Assembly: GCA_034359265.1 (NCBI GenBank) | Contig: CP136893.1 | Span: 25,242,001 to 25,306,000 of the forward strand | Direction of reading: 5' to 3' | Source of the DNA: Canna indica | Lineage: Eukaryota; Streptophyta; Magnoliopsida; Zingiberales; Cannaceae | DNA: 64,000 nucleotides | Shown: piece after piece, positions 24,297-36,059 of the stretch | How positions within the stretch are numbered: position 1 is the stretch's first letter | Layout of the letters: every line of letters starts with the position of its first letter | Translations under genes and position numbers: made by a program | The notes under the pieces: model-generated | What the model was told of the DNA's origin: nothing | Databases searched by the model: none | What the model saw: the letters and a program-made list of their open reading frames with translations, nothing else

Positions 24297-24868
24297 CTAT
24301 GCGCATCGACTACATAAACTACCAAGTGTGCACGAAACTCCCCGCGACTACACTTTTTGTTCAAAGAACCCTCATCCGTTAGCCCGTCCATTAGTAACTT
24401 AACGGTAAAACTTCCACGTGCGCAGGCAGAACCCCCCTCCCTAGTGCCACGTGGCAGTAATATCCACCCTCCATCTCATCCGACGGCCATCACTTCTTCT
24501 TCTTCCCTCAGCTACCTACACTCATCCCCTTACCCTAGACTCCACTACCGCCGCCGCCGCCGAAGAAGAAGAAGGGTCCTCCTCCAGCGGCGGCGGTGGC
24601 GGCGATGGAGTCTAGGGCAAGGTGAGGAGTGTAGGTAGGTGAGGGATAGGTAGAAGAAGAAGTGATGATCGTCAGATGAGATGGAGGGTGGAGATTGCTG
24701 CCATTTGATATTAGAGAGGGAGGTTTTGCGCACGTGAAAGTTTTACCGTTAAGTTACTAACAGATGAGCTAACGAAGTGGGATTATTTGAACAAAAAGTG
24801 TAGTCGCGGGGGTTCTGTGCACACTTGGTAGTTTAGGTAGTCTTTGCGCACATCAACTATAATCGATG
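24297..24868. mobile_element. Long-hairpin MITE / foldback element
   Basis: Two arms of about 280 bp are inverted copies with only scattered mismatches. CTACCAAGTGTGCAC near 24329 pairs with GTGCACACTTGGTAG near 24820, and GTAACTTAACGGTAAAAC (about 24394) pairs with GTTTTACCGTTAAGTTAC (about 24743). The centre holds CCG and GAA trinucleotide runs. No open reading frame. The right arm may extend to about 24890; the left end is blurred, so the boundaries and any target duplication are uncertain. Transcription would give a near-perfect double strand, a possible siRNA source. Confidence 0.85.
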
Positions 24869-24879
24869 GGGGTTCCGTA

Positions 24880-27258
24880 TAATTTACCCTTAATTAATTC
24901 ATTCTTAGCATTGTAAGGCGATGCGTGCACTGTGAGGTGTCCCGATTTTTTTACCTCGGAACCGGGGGTTTGATTCAGTGTATTCTCCGATTTTTAAAGG
25001 GATTATATTGTTTGATCGGATTTAATTTTTAAGTGTTCTATCTGATTTATATATATATATATATATATATAATTGATGATGATTTGATTTATTCAGCGCC
25101 TCATGCGGTCCGCTTTGTCGACTATGCCCATTTCATGTGGGTCGAGAGCATGTCTTATTTTGCATGACCAAAATTAATCTATTGATTGGTTTATTTAGAT
25201 TTATTTCATTTAAATCAGTTCATTATTGAAATTAATCTGGTTCATCCCAATTCGGTCCGATTCAACATAATTTCATTTGGTTCACAATCGGTTCAGCTTA
25301 AATTTCAACTGGTTCACCATATTTTTTGACTGGTGCAGTTTAATTTTTACCAGTTCAGTCTAAATTATGTTAGGTTCATCTCAATTACATTGTTTCATGC
25401 TTGATTGATCCTTTTGTGATTGGTTGAACTTTAGTTCAGTGAAATTTTTATTGGTTCACTATGTTTTTGATCAATTTACTTTAAAATTAGATCATGCATG
25501 AAATTTTGAATAAAACATCATTGTCTGTCACTCATGGGTTTATATGGACATAACATAGATTAATTTATCATGCTAATTTTGCTCGCATGTCATAATTGAT
25601 CTTAATTTGTTACTATCAATTTTACTATCATTGTCGTGGTACATCAGTTGTACGTAGAATTCATGTGGCTAATTAATTTATAGTATTTTTCTACATATTG
25701 GCATAATTATGTGTTGTATTAATTCATGCAAATTTGTGAACATCAATTTATTATTGTACATCTGGTCCAATTTTGCATGCGTCGATCTATTTTTTTAGCA
25801 TTTTTTATTTTGCTCAGTTTTTCATGTTAACTTGGGCCTTATTTTTTGATCATATTTTGGACCTAGTAAATGGACCTAATATGGCCTAAGTCTAGTACCA
25901 ATCTTTAAGCCCTTTTAATTTATATTAAGCTTTTAATATTGGAATGATCCAAATTTAGAATTTAAAAAATAATAATAATTTTTTTACTGAGCTTTTATAT
26001 GCTGCAATGGATTTGTGCTCTTGTGCATAATATATATCAATATGATTTATTCATTACATGCATAATGTAGTCTTGCTATTTATTTTGCCTCAATCTAAAT
26101 TCACATGAGGTCATAAAATATTGATTTATTATTATCATTCATGCTATGTTACATTTTGCTTCATACATAACTGATATAATATTGATATATGATAAAATTA
26201 TTGCTCATTTTAATACATGTGGATGTATTTGGGCCTAATAATACTTGTGCACGGTTTCTACTAACTAGTCCACTATTAATGAAAGTATTTTTTGTAGTCT
26301 CAATAATTGTTGAAATATTTAAATTTTAACAAGACCATTTTCTCATTGTATTTAATTTTTTTGGGAGCCCTGTGTATTTATGGACCAGGATTTTGATCCC
26401 AACATGAGCATTGTGATTTAGTATATTAAATATCATTTCATAATTGATCACATGATTTATTATCGTGAATTTTGTTATCTCGCCTTCATTGCAATATTTT
26501 AAATTTTAATATTGTTACATAATTCTTTCTATCTTGTGTCAGAATTGAACTGGGTTGTTGGACTTTGTGCATGGGTATGATAATAGTAATGACTCATCTC
26601 CAATTTTTCAGCCCATTGATAATAAAAGCTCTGCGCATTATAAATATGCTTATTTTTCTATCAAATTTAGGTCTGGCTTAATTTTCAGCCAAGTATAATT
26701 ATAATACTGCAAAATTGACACAATATGATTGATTTATTCTTACTTTGCAAGCATGATTCAGTTCATAATTTGTTACTGCAAATTTTATTATCATTTCAAA
26801 TTATGCTACATTTGGCTTACGTAGAATCCATGTGATTAGTTTATTGTTTACCTTATAGCATTGTTCTGTATTTTATGTTACGGGGATCACTTGAAATGTT
26901 AATTATTTATTATTATAAACTATGCAGCCAATTTATATTAACCTAATATAGTACAATTTGGTGTAGATATTGGCATAATTTATAATCATATAAACATAAA
27001 TAATATTTTCAAGTAATCGATTATTGATTTAAATTCATAATAGTTACAATATTATATTTTTGTATCAATTTTGCACTATATTATGAATTCAAATCTATGA
27101 CATGTGGGCAATTGGTTCTTATATAAGGTTTTTCATTGATTATTGCTTGTAATTACCGCCAAAGTGGGATTACTTGTACTGACCAGGGATTTTTCTTATC
27201 ATATGAGAAATGCTTCAGATTAATTCATTCGATAATTTGTTCCAAAGGAGAATTGTTG
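24880..27258. other. AT-rich unassigned sequence
   Basis: No coding region seen. It contains a (TA)n tract at 25051-25071 and a region (25230-25480) where GGTTCA/GGTTCAG-like words recur every 20-40 bp. Sequence beside CACTA-1 on both sides (27220-27258 and 34722-34960) shares a CCAAAGGAGA/CCAAAAGGGATA-like word, so this is probably one older retroelement that CACTA-1 entered. Confidence 0.4.
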
Positions 27259-27640
27259 CACTACTAGAACTGTCGTTATCACTGATGGCTCAAGCCGTGG
27301 TTGAACCGTCGATGACGACTATCACGGATGGTGCAGGCCGTGGCAAAACATCATCACTGATGTGCGCATCTCAAATAAGTTGTGATGGCCGACCTCTGCC
27401 ATCACAAGTAATCATCTGCGACACCCCCGCGCGCTGTCGCTCATTAATTTAAACACATCAGTGACGGCCCTCGACGGCTGTCGCTGATTTAAACACATCA
27501 GTCGCGGCTCGGAGCTATCGGTGATATTATTAGCAACCGTGATATTTGGTGCTGCCCAGACCATCAGCCATTTACGATACACTTTCAGCCACGGCCTAGT
27601 GACGACCAGCCGTGGGTAAGCCGGGGCTGAAGTTATATCC
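27259..27640. repeat. CACTA-1 left subterminal repeats
   Basis: Short direct and inverted units such as AGCCGTGG, CATCAGTG and GCTGATTTAAACACATCAGT recur many times. In En/Spm such units bind the TNPA protein. The region 35321-35700 of CACTA-2 aligns with it over most of its length. Confidence 0.85.
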
Positions 27641-28278
27641 TGTAATTGAAAAAAAATAAAATTTTAAAAATTACTATATACAATACTATTTATACATTAT
27701 AATCTATTTACAGCCACAATTTATAAAAAAAAAACATCATACACATACATTTTCAACCAACCATACAAGTTTTACTTAAATACCATGAATCTAAGCCTCA
27801 AACCGAAGGCAAACAAGTATCAAATATCAGATGTAAAGTATATATACGACAACTATCAAGTATATACAACTATCAAGTATCTAAGCCTTAAACGGAGACT
27901 AACAAGTAATAAAATATAATCAAAATACAGTAAACCAAAATCTCACGACTGTAGTGGAGGCAGTGGAGGTAGTGGAATCGACAGCGACTGGGTCGAGAGC
28001 GTCGACTGGGTCAAGGAGGATAACGGCTTCGACATCATCGGTAGAAGGCCCGAGTGAGATGCAATCTGAGTGAGGAGGGCCTACATGTTCTGCATTGTCT
28101 ATCTCAACTCGTCATTCATGCGTCTCTGCTCCTCCATCACCTATCTCTACTCCTCTATTGTCGCTCTCTACTGTGTTAGCTCAGACTCCAAGGCCACTAT
28201 CTGGCTCTTGTCCTGCGTCCGCAATGTCGAGGGTCACTCACCCACAGGGGGAGGGGTCGGTGCCCCAAGTGGCCCTAT

Positions 28279-29846
28279 TCTCCCCAATGCCTACTCTACT
28301 ACCTAAGCACCCCGCTTAGGATTTCCAAACTAAGTTTTACTAGATTAATTAGTTTCCCTTACAACAAGGACTTTTCACCGAAAAGTCTCCGCTCTCCAAC
28401 CGAAGGCACTTCCACACCCGAAAGTATCCTGCCTTCCTACCGAGAGCACTTTCCCACCTTAACCTAAGGGACAACTAGAATTAATCCTAGTAACAACTAA
28501 ATTTACACAAGTGGCTTTACTCTTATACTAAGATACCACTTCACACACAACAAGACCTAACACCCTAGGTCTTCACACAAACAAATCAAACAGTTAAAAT
28601 AACAGTAAAATTATAATTGAAAAGAGCTTAAAGGATAAACCAAGTATTAGTGCTCTTCTCAAGCCTTCAATGCCTCCAACTCGTCAAGACGAATTGCTCG
28701 ATTTAATTCTCGAGTTGAGGAAGAACTTGCGCTTGAAGTGAAACTCACTTAAGAAGCAGAGCGCGCGCGATTGATCGTTTGGAAGGCTATAAATCTTCCT
28801 TTTTGATTGCTCAATAAAAGCTGTAGAAGTTCAGGAAGAAGGTTAGAAGATTTATATGAGGGTATATTTATACCCTGGTGAAGAAACGGCTACTCAACGA
28901 ATAGAAAACTATCTGTTGCAGACCGCCGGTCGAATGGTCGGTCGACCGACCTATCGACCGGTCATTTGACCGTTTCTTTTCTCCATGTGGGTGGTCGACC
29001 AACGGGTCGACCGCTCGACGCAAATTCTTCGATCCGCGAACTTCAGTCGACCCATCGGTCGACCGACGCAATCTTGCATCGTGGCTTTTCGCAGGTCGGT
29101 CGACCGATTGGTCGACCGCCAGCCTCAGCCGCTTTCTGCTACCATTCGGTCGACTGAAATTGGTCTAGACTGGGTACACTTGATCTTTGCTTGGGTTTTC
29201 TACTTCCGTCTTCACTACGTCTACTTATATAACATTTATTAATAACTCGATAACATGATAACTTTAAAACATAAATATTATATGAGGATTACCCCATTTG
29301 AGTTCAATAAAAATATTTAAAAAATTAAAATCCCTAAGGATCAAAATCTAGTTCTTGGGATCTAGTATAAAATGGAATTTTTCTAATTTTTCGGGTCAAG
29401 TATGGGTATGCTAGAGGCTTCCAAAAATTTCTTTAAAATGTCTCGTTATCTAGTTTTGACCCAAGGAACAATTATCGCCATTTTTTATCTCAAGAAACTA
29501 TCTAAGTCATATAGCTCTCCAAGGAGCTCCCTAGACTTGGTGAATTTTAGGGCGGTCTCGGAATTTCATGATTTCAGGTTCAGGATAGATTTTTGGGTTC
29601 TTATGCATTATGATGAGGAATTTCAACATATCTAGACACCCTAAATCTAAACTCTCTTTCTTAAAGATTCTCGAGCGCCGACGAGCATCCTTGTCGATCT
29701 ATCTGATTTCTCCGATCGCGAACGTCGCGCGCTAACCGATATGGAACCTGAAATATATTCTCAATGAAATCATTAGTCCCATGTTTGTTATCATCAAAAC
29801 CATCAAAACTGAGATTAAGGCTAAGGTTGAAAACCTAAAGCCAACA
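28279..29846 (-). mobile_element. Truncated SIRE-like LTR inside CACTA-1
   Basis: Minus-oriented LTR ending AAGCCAACA at 29846. The other end stops at ATTCTCCCCAATGCC, missing about 180 bp of the family LTR end. It contains the TATA box (28865-28872), the GTCGAC-rich block (28920-29160) and about 400 bp (29230-29640) not seen in the other copies. CACTA-2 shows that about 140 bp of CACTA sequence (about 36395-36525) is missing at the insertion site. No target duplication is found, so it is a solo LTR later altered by deletion. Confidence 0.8.
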
Positions 29847-30767
29847 CATGGTCCTTGTGTAGGTCTCCTACACGTGTTTATATTTTAAATAATAAAGATA
29901 TATAAACTATAAATAAAAATTGCGTAAATCAAATATACATAAATACTTACCATGATAATCGAGGCCCTGCTATCGACATAGTCCCGCGCTCCTCGTCGCC
30001 GACGGTGAGTGCGCTCAAACACCTGTATCAGTGAGGGGCGTTGGACGGTGCCATCCTTCGCAACCAGTGTCTTACATTAGAAAACAAATACATTAGTGTT
30101 ATTATACACAATATATAATATTTTAATTAAAAATAAGAAAATTATACATACCACACGATGCTCATGCACCGCAAAAGACACGGAGCCACTAGTGTGGCGC
30201 GCACCTGTGTCGTCCGCCCTTGACATGCGGTCTCCTGTCACTGAGGCATGTCCCACCACTCAACAAGATGGTCCCACATAGGTCCAGGAATCCACTCAGG
30301 GACATTCCTCGAGTCTGCCCAATCTTTGGGGCCCCTAATTGTCTCATCATAGTTTTACGAGCCTGCTGAAGTAGTCCGTTGTAGCGAGCACGGGCAATGC
30401 GCTCCCATGCAGCCTCTACAAATGTGGTTTGGTCCTCCGACCATGAATAATGAGCTTGCAAAAAAAATAAATTTATTATTACTAATTAATATTTAACATT
30501 AACATTAATTTAATAAATATACTTACCGAGAACTCTTGCCATAATAAATCCATATGCTCACGGGGCACGTGAGACCATGTAGGCCACGCCCCATGCATAA
30601 ACTTTTAGATTGTCCCCGAAATCGTGTAGGGGACGTCCTCCTGCTCAAACCTGCACCAAATATAAATTTAAATTATGATAAATAATGCATCTACTTACCG
30701 CGGAGGGAGAATTCTGTTACGCCCTCGTAGCCTATGTCTCGATGTCGATGGGCCTAGATTGGCTGAA

Positions 30768-30985
30768 GGGATGGTAGCCAGAGGTGGGGGGATGGTGGCC
30801 AGATCATGTGGGGGAATGGTGGATGGATCAGGTGGGGGGATGGTGGACGGAGGTGGGGGGATAGTGGCCGGATCAAGTGTGGGGGGGGGGGGGGGTCGGA
30901 GGTGGGGGGATGGTAGCCAAAGGTGGAGGGATGTCAAGTGGGGGGATGGTGTCCAGAGGTGGGGGGATTATGGCTGAAGGGGTGG
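30768..30985 (-). repeat. Pro-rich coding minisatellite
   Basis: About nine copies of an 18-27-bp unit around GGTGGGGGGATGGTGG. Read on the minus strand it encodes Pro/Ala/Thr/Ile repeats (PPPLATIP type) in the first exon of the TNPA-like gene. It also contains a 17-base G-run near 30880. The same array occurs in CACTA-2 at 37545-37700. Confidence 0.75.
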
Positions 30986-31121
30986 CAGGTGGTAATTGTC
31001 AGGGGATCCTTCGGGGAATGCCTCCTCGGGCATGCACTTCTCGAACCATAGCTGTCAAATATGAATATAATTAGATTATATATAATAGATTAATAACTGA
31101 AGATATACTTCACATTTACAA

Positions 31122-33076
31122 TTATTCATCATCATCATTATGATCATCCGTGTAATACTCTTCTTCTTGTTCTTTTGTATCAGAATCTTCAAATTCTTCT
31201 TCTTCTCCCTCATCATCATTCTGTCCTTCTTCCTTAACTTCATTATCATCGTCATCAACATATTTTACTTCCAATTGAACTAACTCTGTGTCATCATCCT
31301 CGAGTATTGGACTAACTCGCTCCACTTCGGAAGGATCCTCTTTTTGATAGAAGTCATTTGTCGGCTCATTCTCTCGAGATATTGGGTCAATTTTTCCTCT
31401 AGCTTTAGTATAGACTACACGCCATCCTACCCTATCTTTCTTTCGAGACGAATATTGCAATATAAATGGCTCATTTGAACCAATTTCAGCTTAAGATGCC
31501 AATATAAATGGCTCATTTGAACCAATTTTGATTTGTAATTGACCTTGACCACTTTATACTTTGGATGAACTTTCATGCCCCTATCGCTTGTATCGAACCA
31601 ATGACATTTAAAATTTTTTGACCGTTCTCAAGACTGAAGGCATTTGAGTATTCCATGCAATACGGATAAGAGAGTCACCCATGCGTGCTCCAACTAAACA
31701 ACATGTTGTAGGTCAGGAAATCATTGATTGTCCACAATATAGCAGCTCGTAAAGTAAAGTTTTACTTCCGGTGACAATAATAAGTGACAGCTCCCTCAGC
31801 CCACAATATTTTTAGTTCATCAATTAGGGGTCGGAGAAACACGTCAATTTCTTTCCGAGGACCCCTAGGACCCAAAATAATCATCGAAAGATAGATAAAT
31901 TTATCTTTCTTACACATTGACGGCTGCAAATTTTAAACTGTTAGCAGCACTGGCCATACTGAATGCGGAGTTGCCGAATTACCAAACAGATTAAAACCAT
32001 CCGTGCACAATCCCAATCTGATATTTCTAGTATCCCTAGTAAATGAAGGATAACATCTATCCAAATATTTTCATGCTTCACTGTCGAATGGATGAGTCAT
32101 TACTGTATCATCACGACTTCTTGCATGTCAACTCATATAGGGGGCAGTCTTTTTCGAAATGAAGAACCTTTGAAGCCTCGGTGTTAGTGGAAAATACCGA
32201 AGCACCTTAAAGGGGATATTTTTTTGTCGGACCGATTTCTTCTCCTTGTAACGAGGATGTTAACATACCGGACATTACTCCAACTATGCATTTTCTTTAT
32301 AATGTAAAATGAAGTTATATGGACACGTGTGTATCTTTTCGTACCTAGGCCCTAATTTTCTCATTAACTTTTTTGTCTTATAAAAAATTGGCTCAAACTT
32401 GTTATCTGGAGGTAGCATACCACTAATAAAGCTTGCAATCCGATCAAACGCAACCCCGCTGATATTACAATCGGACTTGATGTTCAGGAGTTGCGTCTTT
32501 GCCGAAAATCTTGTATATTTAGGATAATTCTCATACAAATGTTCATCGGTAGCTTTCAACATCTCATAAAACTCTGCAGCCTCCTTATTTGACAATTCAA
32601 TCTGTATCGTAGGTTGTTCTTCAGTGACTTCAACTATCGTAGTATTTGGTGGCAATGTCGTCTCAGTAACTGACTCAACATTATCATTTAAATTCAATTG
32701 TCCGCCAAGACTATCCAAAATCATTGTTCTATATGGATTAGGTGGATTGGAAGAAGAAACAATGACACTAGAAGATTCACCGTGAGTTTGGACAACAGGA
32801 TTGCTCGATGTCTCGACTTGAAGTGACTCCCCGTGACAATTCCATTAAAAATATCTTGGTGTGAATCCTTTTGTATACCGATGCATTGTCATAGTTTCCC
32901 AATCCAAAAATCTTATGTTCAAATATTTTCGGCACGAACATCGGATTTTATCACCACTAACGATTTTTTGATTCGGGCAGGCAAAATTTAAGAAGTAAGC
33001 TACACCTACTTGAAATTCGTCCGTTATAGCTCCACTATGAATTCGTCAGCAGATCCAACTTCGATCGCCCGACATG
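31122..33076 (-). pseudogene. CACTA-1 TNPD-like transposase, broken
   Basis: Aligns to the CACTA-4 transposase. The start MSGDRS lies near 33076; a 146-codon open stretch (32724-32284) carries LSNKEAAEFYEMLKATDEHL. It continues through the Transposase_21 block with the conserved LCTDGFN Asp (about 31990), then jumps from the equivalent of CACTA-4 base 58165 to about 59710. That is a 1.5-kb internal deletion near 31620, removing the last catalytic part and DUF4218. The acidic C-terminus (31460-31122) is open. Many stops elsewhere. Not functional. Confidence 0.87.
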
Positions 33077-33129
33077 TTCTGTCAAAAAGTTGGTAATATC
33101 TTTAGGTAATGTCTTTAAGTGGGATGGTC

Positions 33130-33352
33130 ATATTCCATTCGGGATTCATGTAATTTATATTGCACTTGGTATTTCTTTTAGTCATTAACTTCATTCTAAA
33201 TATCGGAGGCATCTCCCTACAGTTCTTCGAATATGCATATCATCTGGGCACATATCAGAGAACAAGGGAGATACAAGCCAAAATTTAAAAATGAATAATG
33301 ACTAAAAGAAATAAATTAAGTGCAATATAAATAATTACGTTCCCAAATTATT
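33130..33352. other. Conserved inverted repeat upstream of CACTA-1 TNPD
   Basis: Arms of about 100 bp pair around a loop near 33235-33245 (ATCATCTGGGC). Pairing words include ATCTCCCTACAGTTCTTCG against AGAACAAGGGAGAT. The equivalent structure lies at 56410-56636 in CACTA-4. Confidence 0.8.
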
Positions 33353-33524
33353 CAATTAGGAACAATTCAAGGGTTGTACGTTGTATAAAAGATCATCTAC
33401 TTCGTTTACACGAACATACAACCCCCGAACGGATCTAAAGTTTTGCAAAATTAAAACTTGACTCGTCGATGCATACGTGAAACATATCAACTCGTCATGA
33501 TTGTTTTCTAAATTTGTGGATGCC

Positions 33525-33680
33525 GGTGTGAGTCCACAGTCGACGATTCCCCGTGAGTCCAAAGTGGACGATTTTGGCCCGAGTCCACAGTGGACAATTT
33601 CGGCCCGAGTCCACAGTGGACGATTTCGGAGCAAGTTCAAAGTGGATGATTCTGACGTGCCCGAGTCCAAAGTGGACGAT
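33525..33680. repeat. 26-bp minisatellite, CACTA-1
   Basis: About six copies of a unit containing GTCCACAGTGGAC, a 13-bp palindrome, within CGAGTCCACAGTGGACGATT. It occupies the same place relative to TNPD as the array at 55961-56230 in CACTA-4. Confidence 0.85.
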
Positions 33681-33699
33681 TTTAAAATTGTAATTATAC

Positions 33700-34320
33700 C
33701 CAACTAAAATTAACCCTAACATTTATTCTAACCTTGATTAACTAACCATAATATTAAAACTAATCTAAATTTTATCTAACAGCAAAAAAAACTAATTAAT
33801 CCTAATTAAATCTAATTAAATTAAGTCTAATTTAATTTAATATAATAGCAAATTTTAATTAACAAAACTAATTAACCCTAATTAAATCTAATTAACAAAT
33901 AACCCTAATTAATCTAACATTAACCCTAATTAATTAAATTTAATTTATCTAATTAACAAAAAATTAACTAATGTCGGCGTAGGCCGAAACCCGGTGCTGA
34001 AACCCTAGGGTTTCGGCCGGCGCCGATCGGAGAGGGGAGGAAGAGCTCACCTAGGAGAAGGAGGCAAGGGAGAAGGCAGAGAGGAGGTTGGGGCCGACGC
34101 ACGACACGTGGAGATTGGGGCCCGATCGACGCGGGCGAGGGCGACATCTCCATCGATGGTGGCTCGGTAGCGAACTCGACGACTAGAAGGCAACGTCGAC
34201 CGTGCTCGAAGTCGGTGCCGAGGAAATGATCGGCGGCGACGACAACTCGGTCGGCAACGGAGAGAGAAGAGAGCGGAAGAAAGAGGAAGGGTCGGGCGCG
34301 AATACAAATAAAAAAGTTTA
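33700..34320. other. CACTA-1 5' non-coding region
   Basis: AT-rich words built on CTAATTAA (33720-33970), then GC-rich sequence (33980-34300) comparable to the GC-rich leader of CACTA-4 at 55540-55840. It shares the words CCCTAGGGTTTCGGCCGGCG and CGGGCGCGA. No gene is claimed. Confidence 0.6.
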
Positions 34321-34721
34321 TCACCGACGTCCCGCCAACCGTCGGTAACCTGTGGACAATTACTAATTATATCACTGACCGCCGCGTAGTCCTCTCTAAG
34401 CAGTCGGTGACATATTTTTTATTTTTGCGCCGCGTTCGCACCATCAATTAATAAGAGACGACCGCTACCAGCCGTGGCTAATTACTTATTTCACTGATGG
34501 TCCTTTAGCCCCTACTAAGCCGTCGCTACTAGGTTATTTCTTTTCATGCCCCATGCGCGCCATCAGCTAAGAGCGACAACCCTGGGCAGTCGTATGCGAG
34601 CCTCGACTAATTTGGTTACAACAGCCACGGTCGTTGCAGCCGTCAGAACGCTGTGAATTGTTCTGACGTCGCAGGCGGCCGTTAGTGAGCCTCGTGGCTG
34701 ATAGCTAATATTATAGTAGTG

Positions 34722-35320
34722 TTGGGTGTTTTACTTTGAAGTCTTGTTAATGGAGTTAGTAGAGTGTACATTGGTCTAGAAATCTGTTTGCCCAAAAGGG
34801 ATATATTTTCAAAAATCAATCTATTCTCATTATTTAACTCGATCACCAAGGCTTTGTTAAAGGAGTTAGTAGAGCATACATTGGTCTAGAAATTTTTCTG
34901 CCCAAAGGGGTTAGATTTTCAAAAATCAATATATTCTCATTATTTAACTCACCGAGGCTTTATTTCATGATTGGATGTTCTGCCCAAAGAGGAATGTGTA
35001 ATATTTGGTTAACCTCAATTTAAATATATGCCCTATAATTTAATCAAATACATTCCAATTATATTGTGATGAAGTTATTGGAGTGTGCGTTGGTCTAAAA
35101 AATCTGTTACCCAAAGGGGATAGATTCTTGAAAACTAATGTATTTTCATTGATTAACTGATTCTTAAACCACTTGTTGATAAGATAGTGACACTCATACG
35201 ATGTCAAGAAAATAATGTTGATCTGTATACATATGTCAAGGTCAGTGGGAGAAAAATATTTTTTTTCTATTATTAGTAGTTAACATAATATCAAGCTATC
35301 TAACCTAAACATCTTATTAG
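34722..35320. repeat. Three degenerate tandem units between CACTA-1 and CACTA-2
   Basis: A unit of about 110 bp (GGAGTTAGTAGAG...TTGGTCTAGAAAT...CCCAAAGGGG...ATTTTCAAAAATCAAT...TATTTAACT) occurs at about 34748, 34858 and, more diverged, 35070. The remainder is AT-rich. Origin unknown; probably the 3' untranslated part of a copia-like element. Confidence 0.65.
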
Positions 35321-36059
35321 CACTACTGGAATAGTCATTGTCACCCACGACTCATGTCGTTGCTGAACCATCGGTGATGACTATCACGGATAGTGCGGGT
35401 CGTGGCAAAAAGGTCGTCCCATATGTGTGCCTCTCAGATAAGTTGTGATGGCTGATCGCGGCCGTCATAAGTAATCATCAGCGATAGTCGTGCTTGCTAT
35501 CACTGATTTAAACACATTAGTGATGGCCCTGGGTGGCTGTCGTTGATTTAAAAACTTCAGCCGACAGCCGCGGCTCAGAGCCGTCAGTGATATTATTAGC
35601 AATCGTGATATTTGGTGCTGCCTAGGCCATCAACCATTTACGATATGCTTTCAGCTACAACGTAGTGACAGTCAACCGTAGGTAAGCCATGGCTGAAGTT
35701 ATATTATATAACTGAAAAAAAATTAAAATTTTGAAAATTCTTGTATACAATGATATTTATAGTTTATATTCTATTTACAACCACAAAACACCATATACAT
35801 ATTGACAACCAATAATACAAGTTTTACATAAATATCATCAATCTATGCCTCAAACTGGAGGCAAACAAGTATCAAAATATCATATATACAACTATAAGTA
35901 TATAAACAACTATAAGTATCAAACCGGAGGCAAACAAGTATCAAAATATGAAATGTAAGTATAAACATCTATCAAGTATCTAAGCCTCAAACGGAGGCTA
36001 ACAAGTATCAAAATATAACCAAGTATCAAAACAACAAAGTATAAACCAAAATCTCACTA

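Larger units (their letters stand above)
27960..31049 (-). pseudogene. CACTA-1 TNPA-like gene, broken
   Basis: Exons recognised by alignment to the CACTA-4 gene: start ATG at 31047-31049, a Pro-rich first exon (30985-30690), the core exon with SWSEDQTTFVEAAWERIARA and RYNGLLQQARK (30450-30190), a FERTHRR-like exon (about 30060-29960), and the last exon (28275-27960). The core belongs to the plant transposase family of Ptta/En-Spm second proteins (Transposase_24 type), which bind subterminal repeats. The first exon stops 16 codons after the ATG, the core exon is frameshifted, and an LTR replaces about 140 bp of the last exon. Non-functional. Confidence 0.75.
27259..34721 (-). mobile_element. 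CACTA (En/Spm) transposon CACTA-1
   Basis: Left end CACTACTAGAAC and right end TATAGTAGTG are the CACTA terminal inverted repeats, with the 3-bp duplication TTG (27256-27258 and 34722-34724). Dense subterminal repeats built on GCCGTGGC/CAGTGATG words fill 27270-27640 and 34320-34700. Genes run right to left: TNPD-like (about 33076-31122) then TNPA-like (31049-27960). Both are decayed. A truncated LTR sits in the TNPA-like gene. Confidence 0.93.

Noticed and set aside
34047..34324. Arg/Ser/Pro-rich minus-strand frames at the CACTA-1 5' side
   Set aside because: The GC-rich leader is open in several frames; CACTA-4 has a similar GC-rich leader but I could not see a conserved protein.
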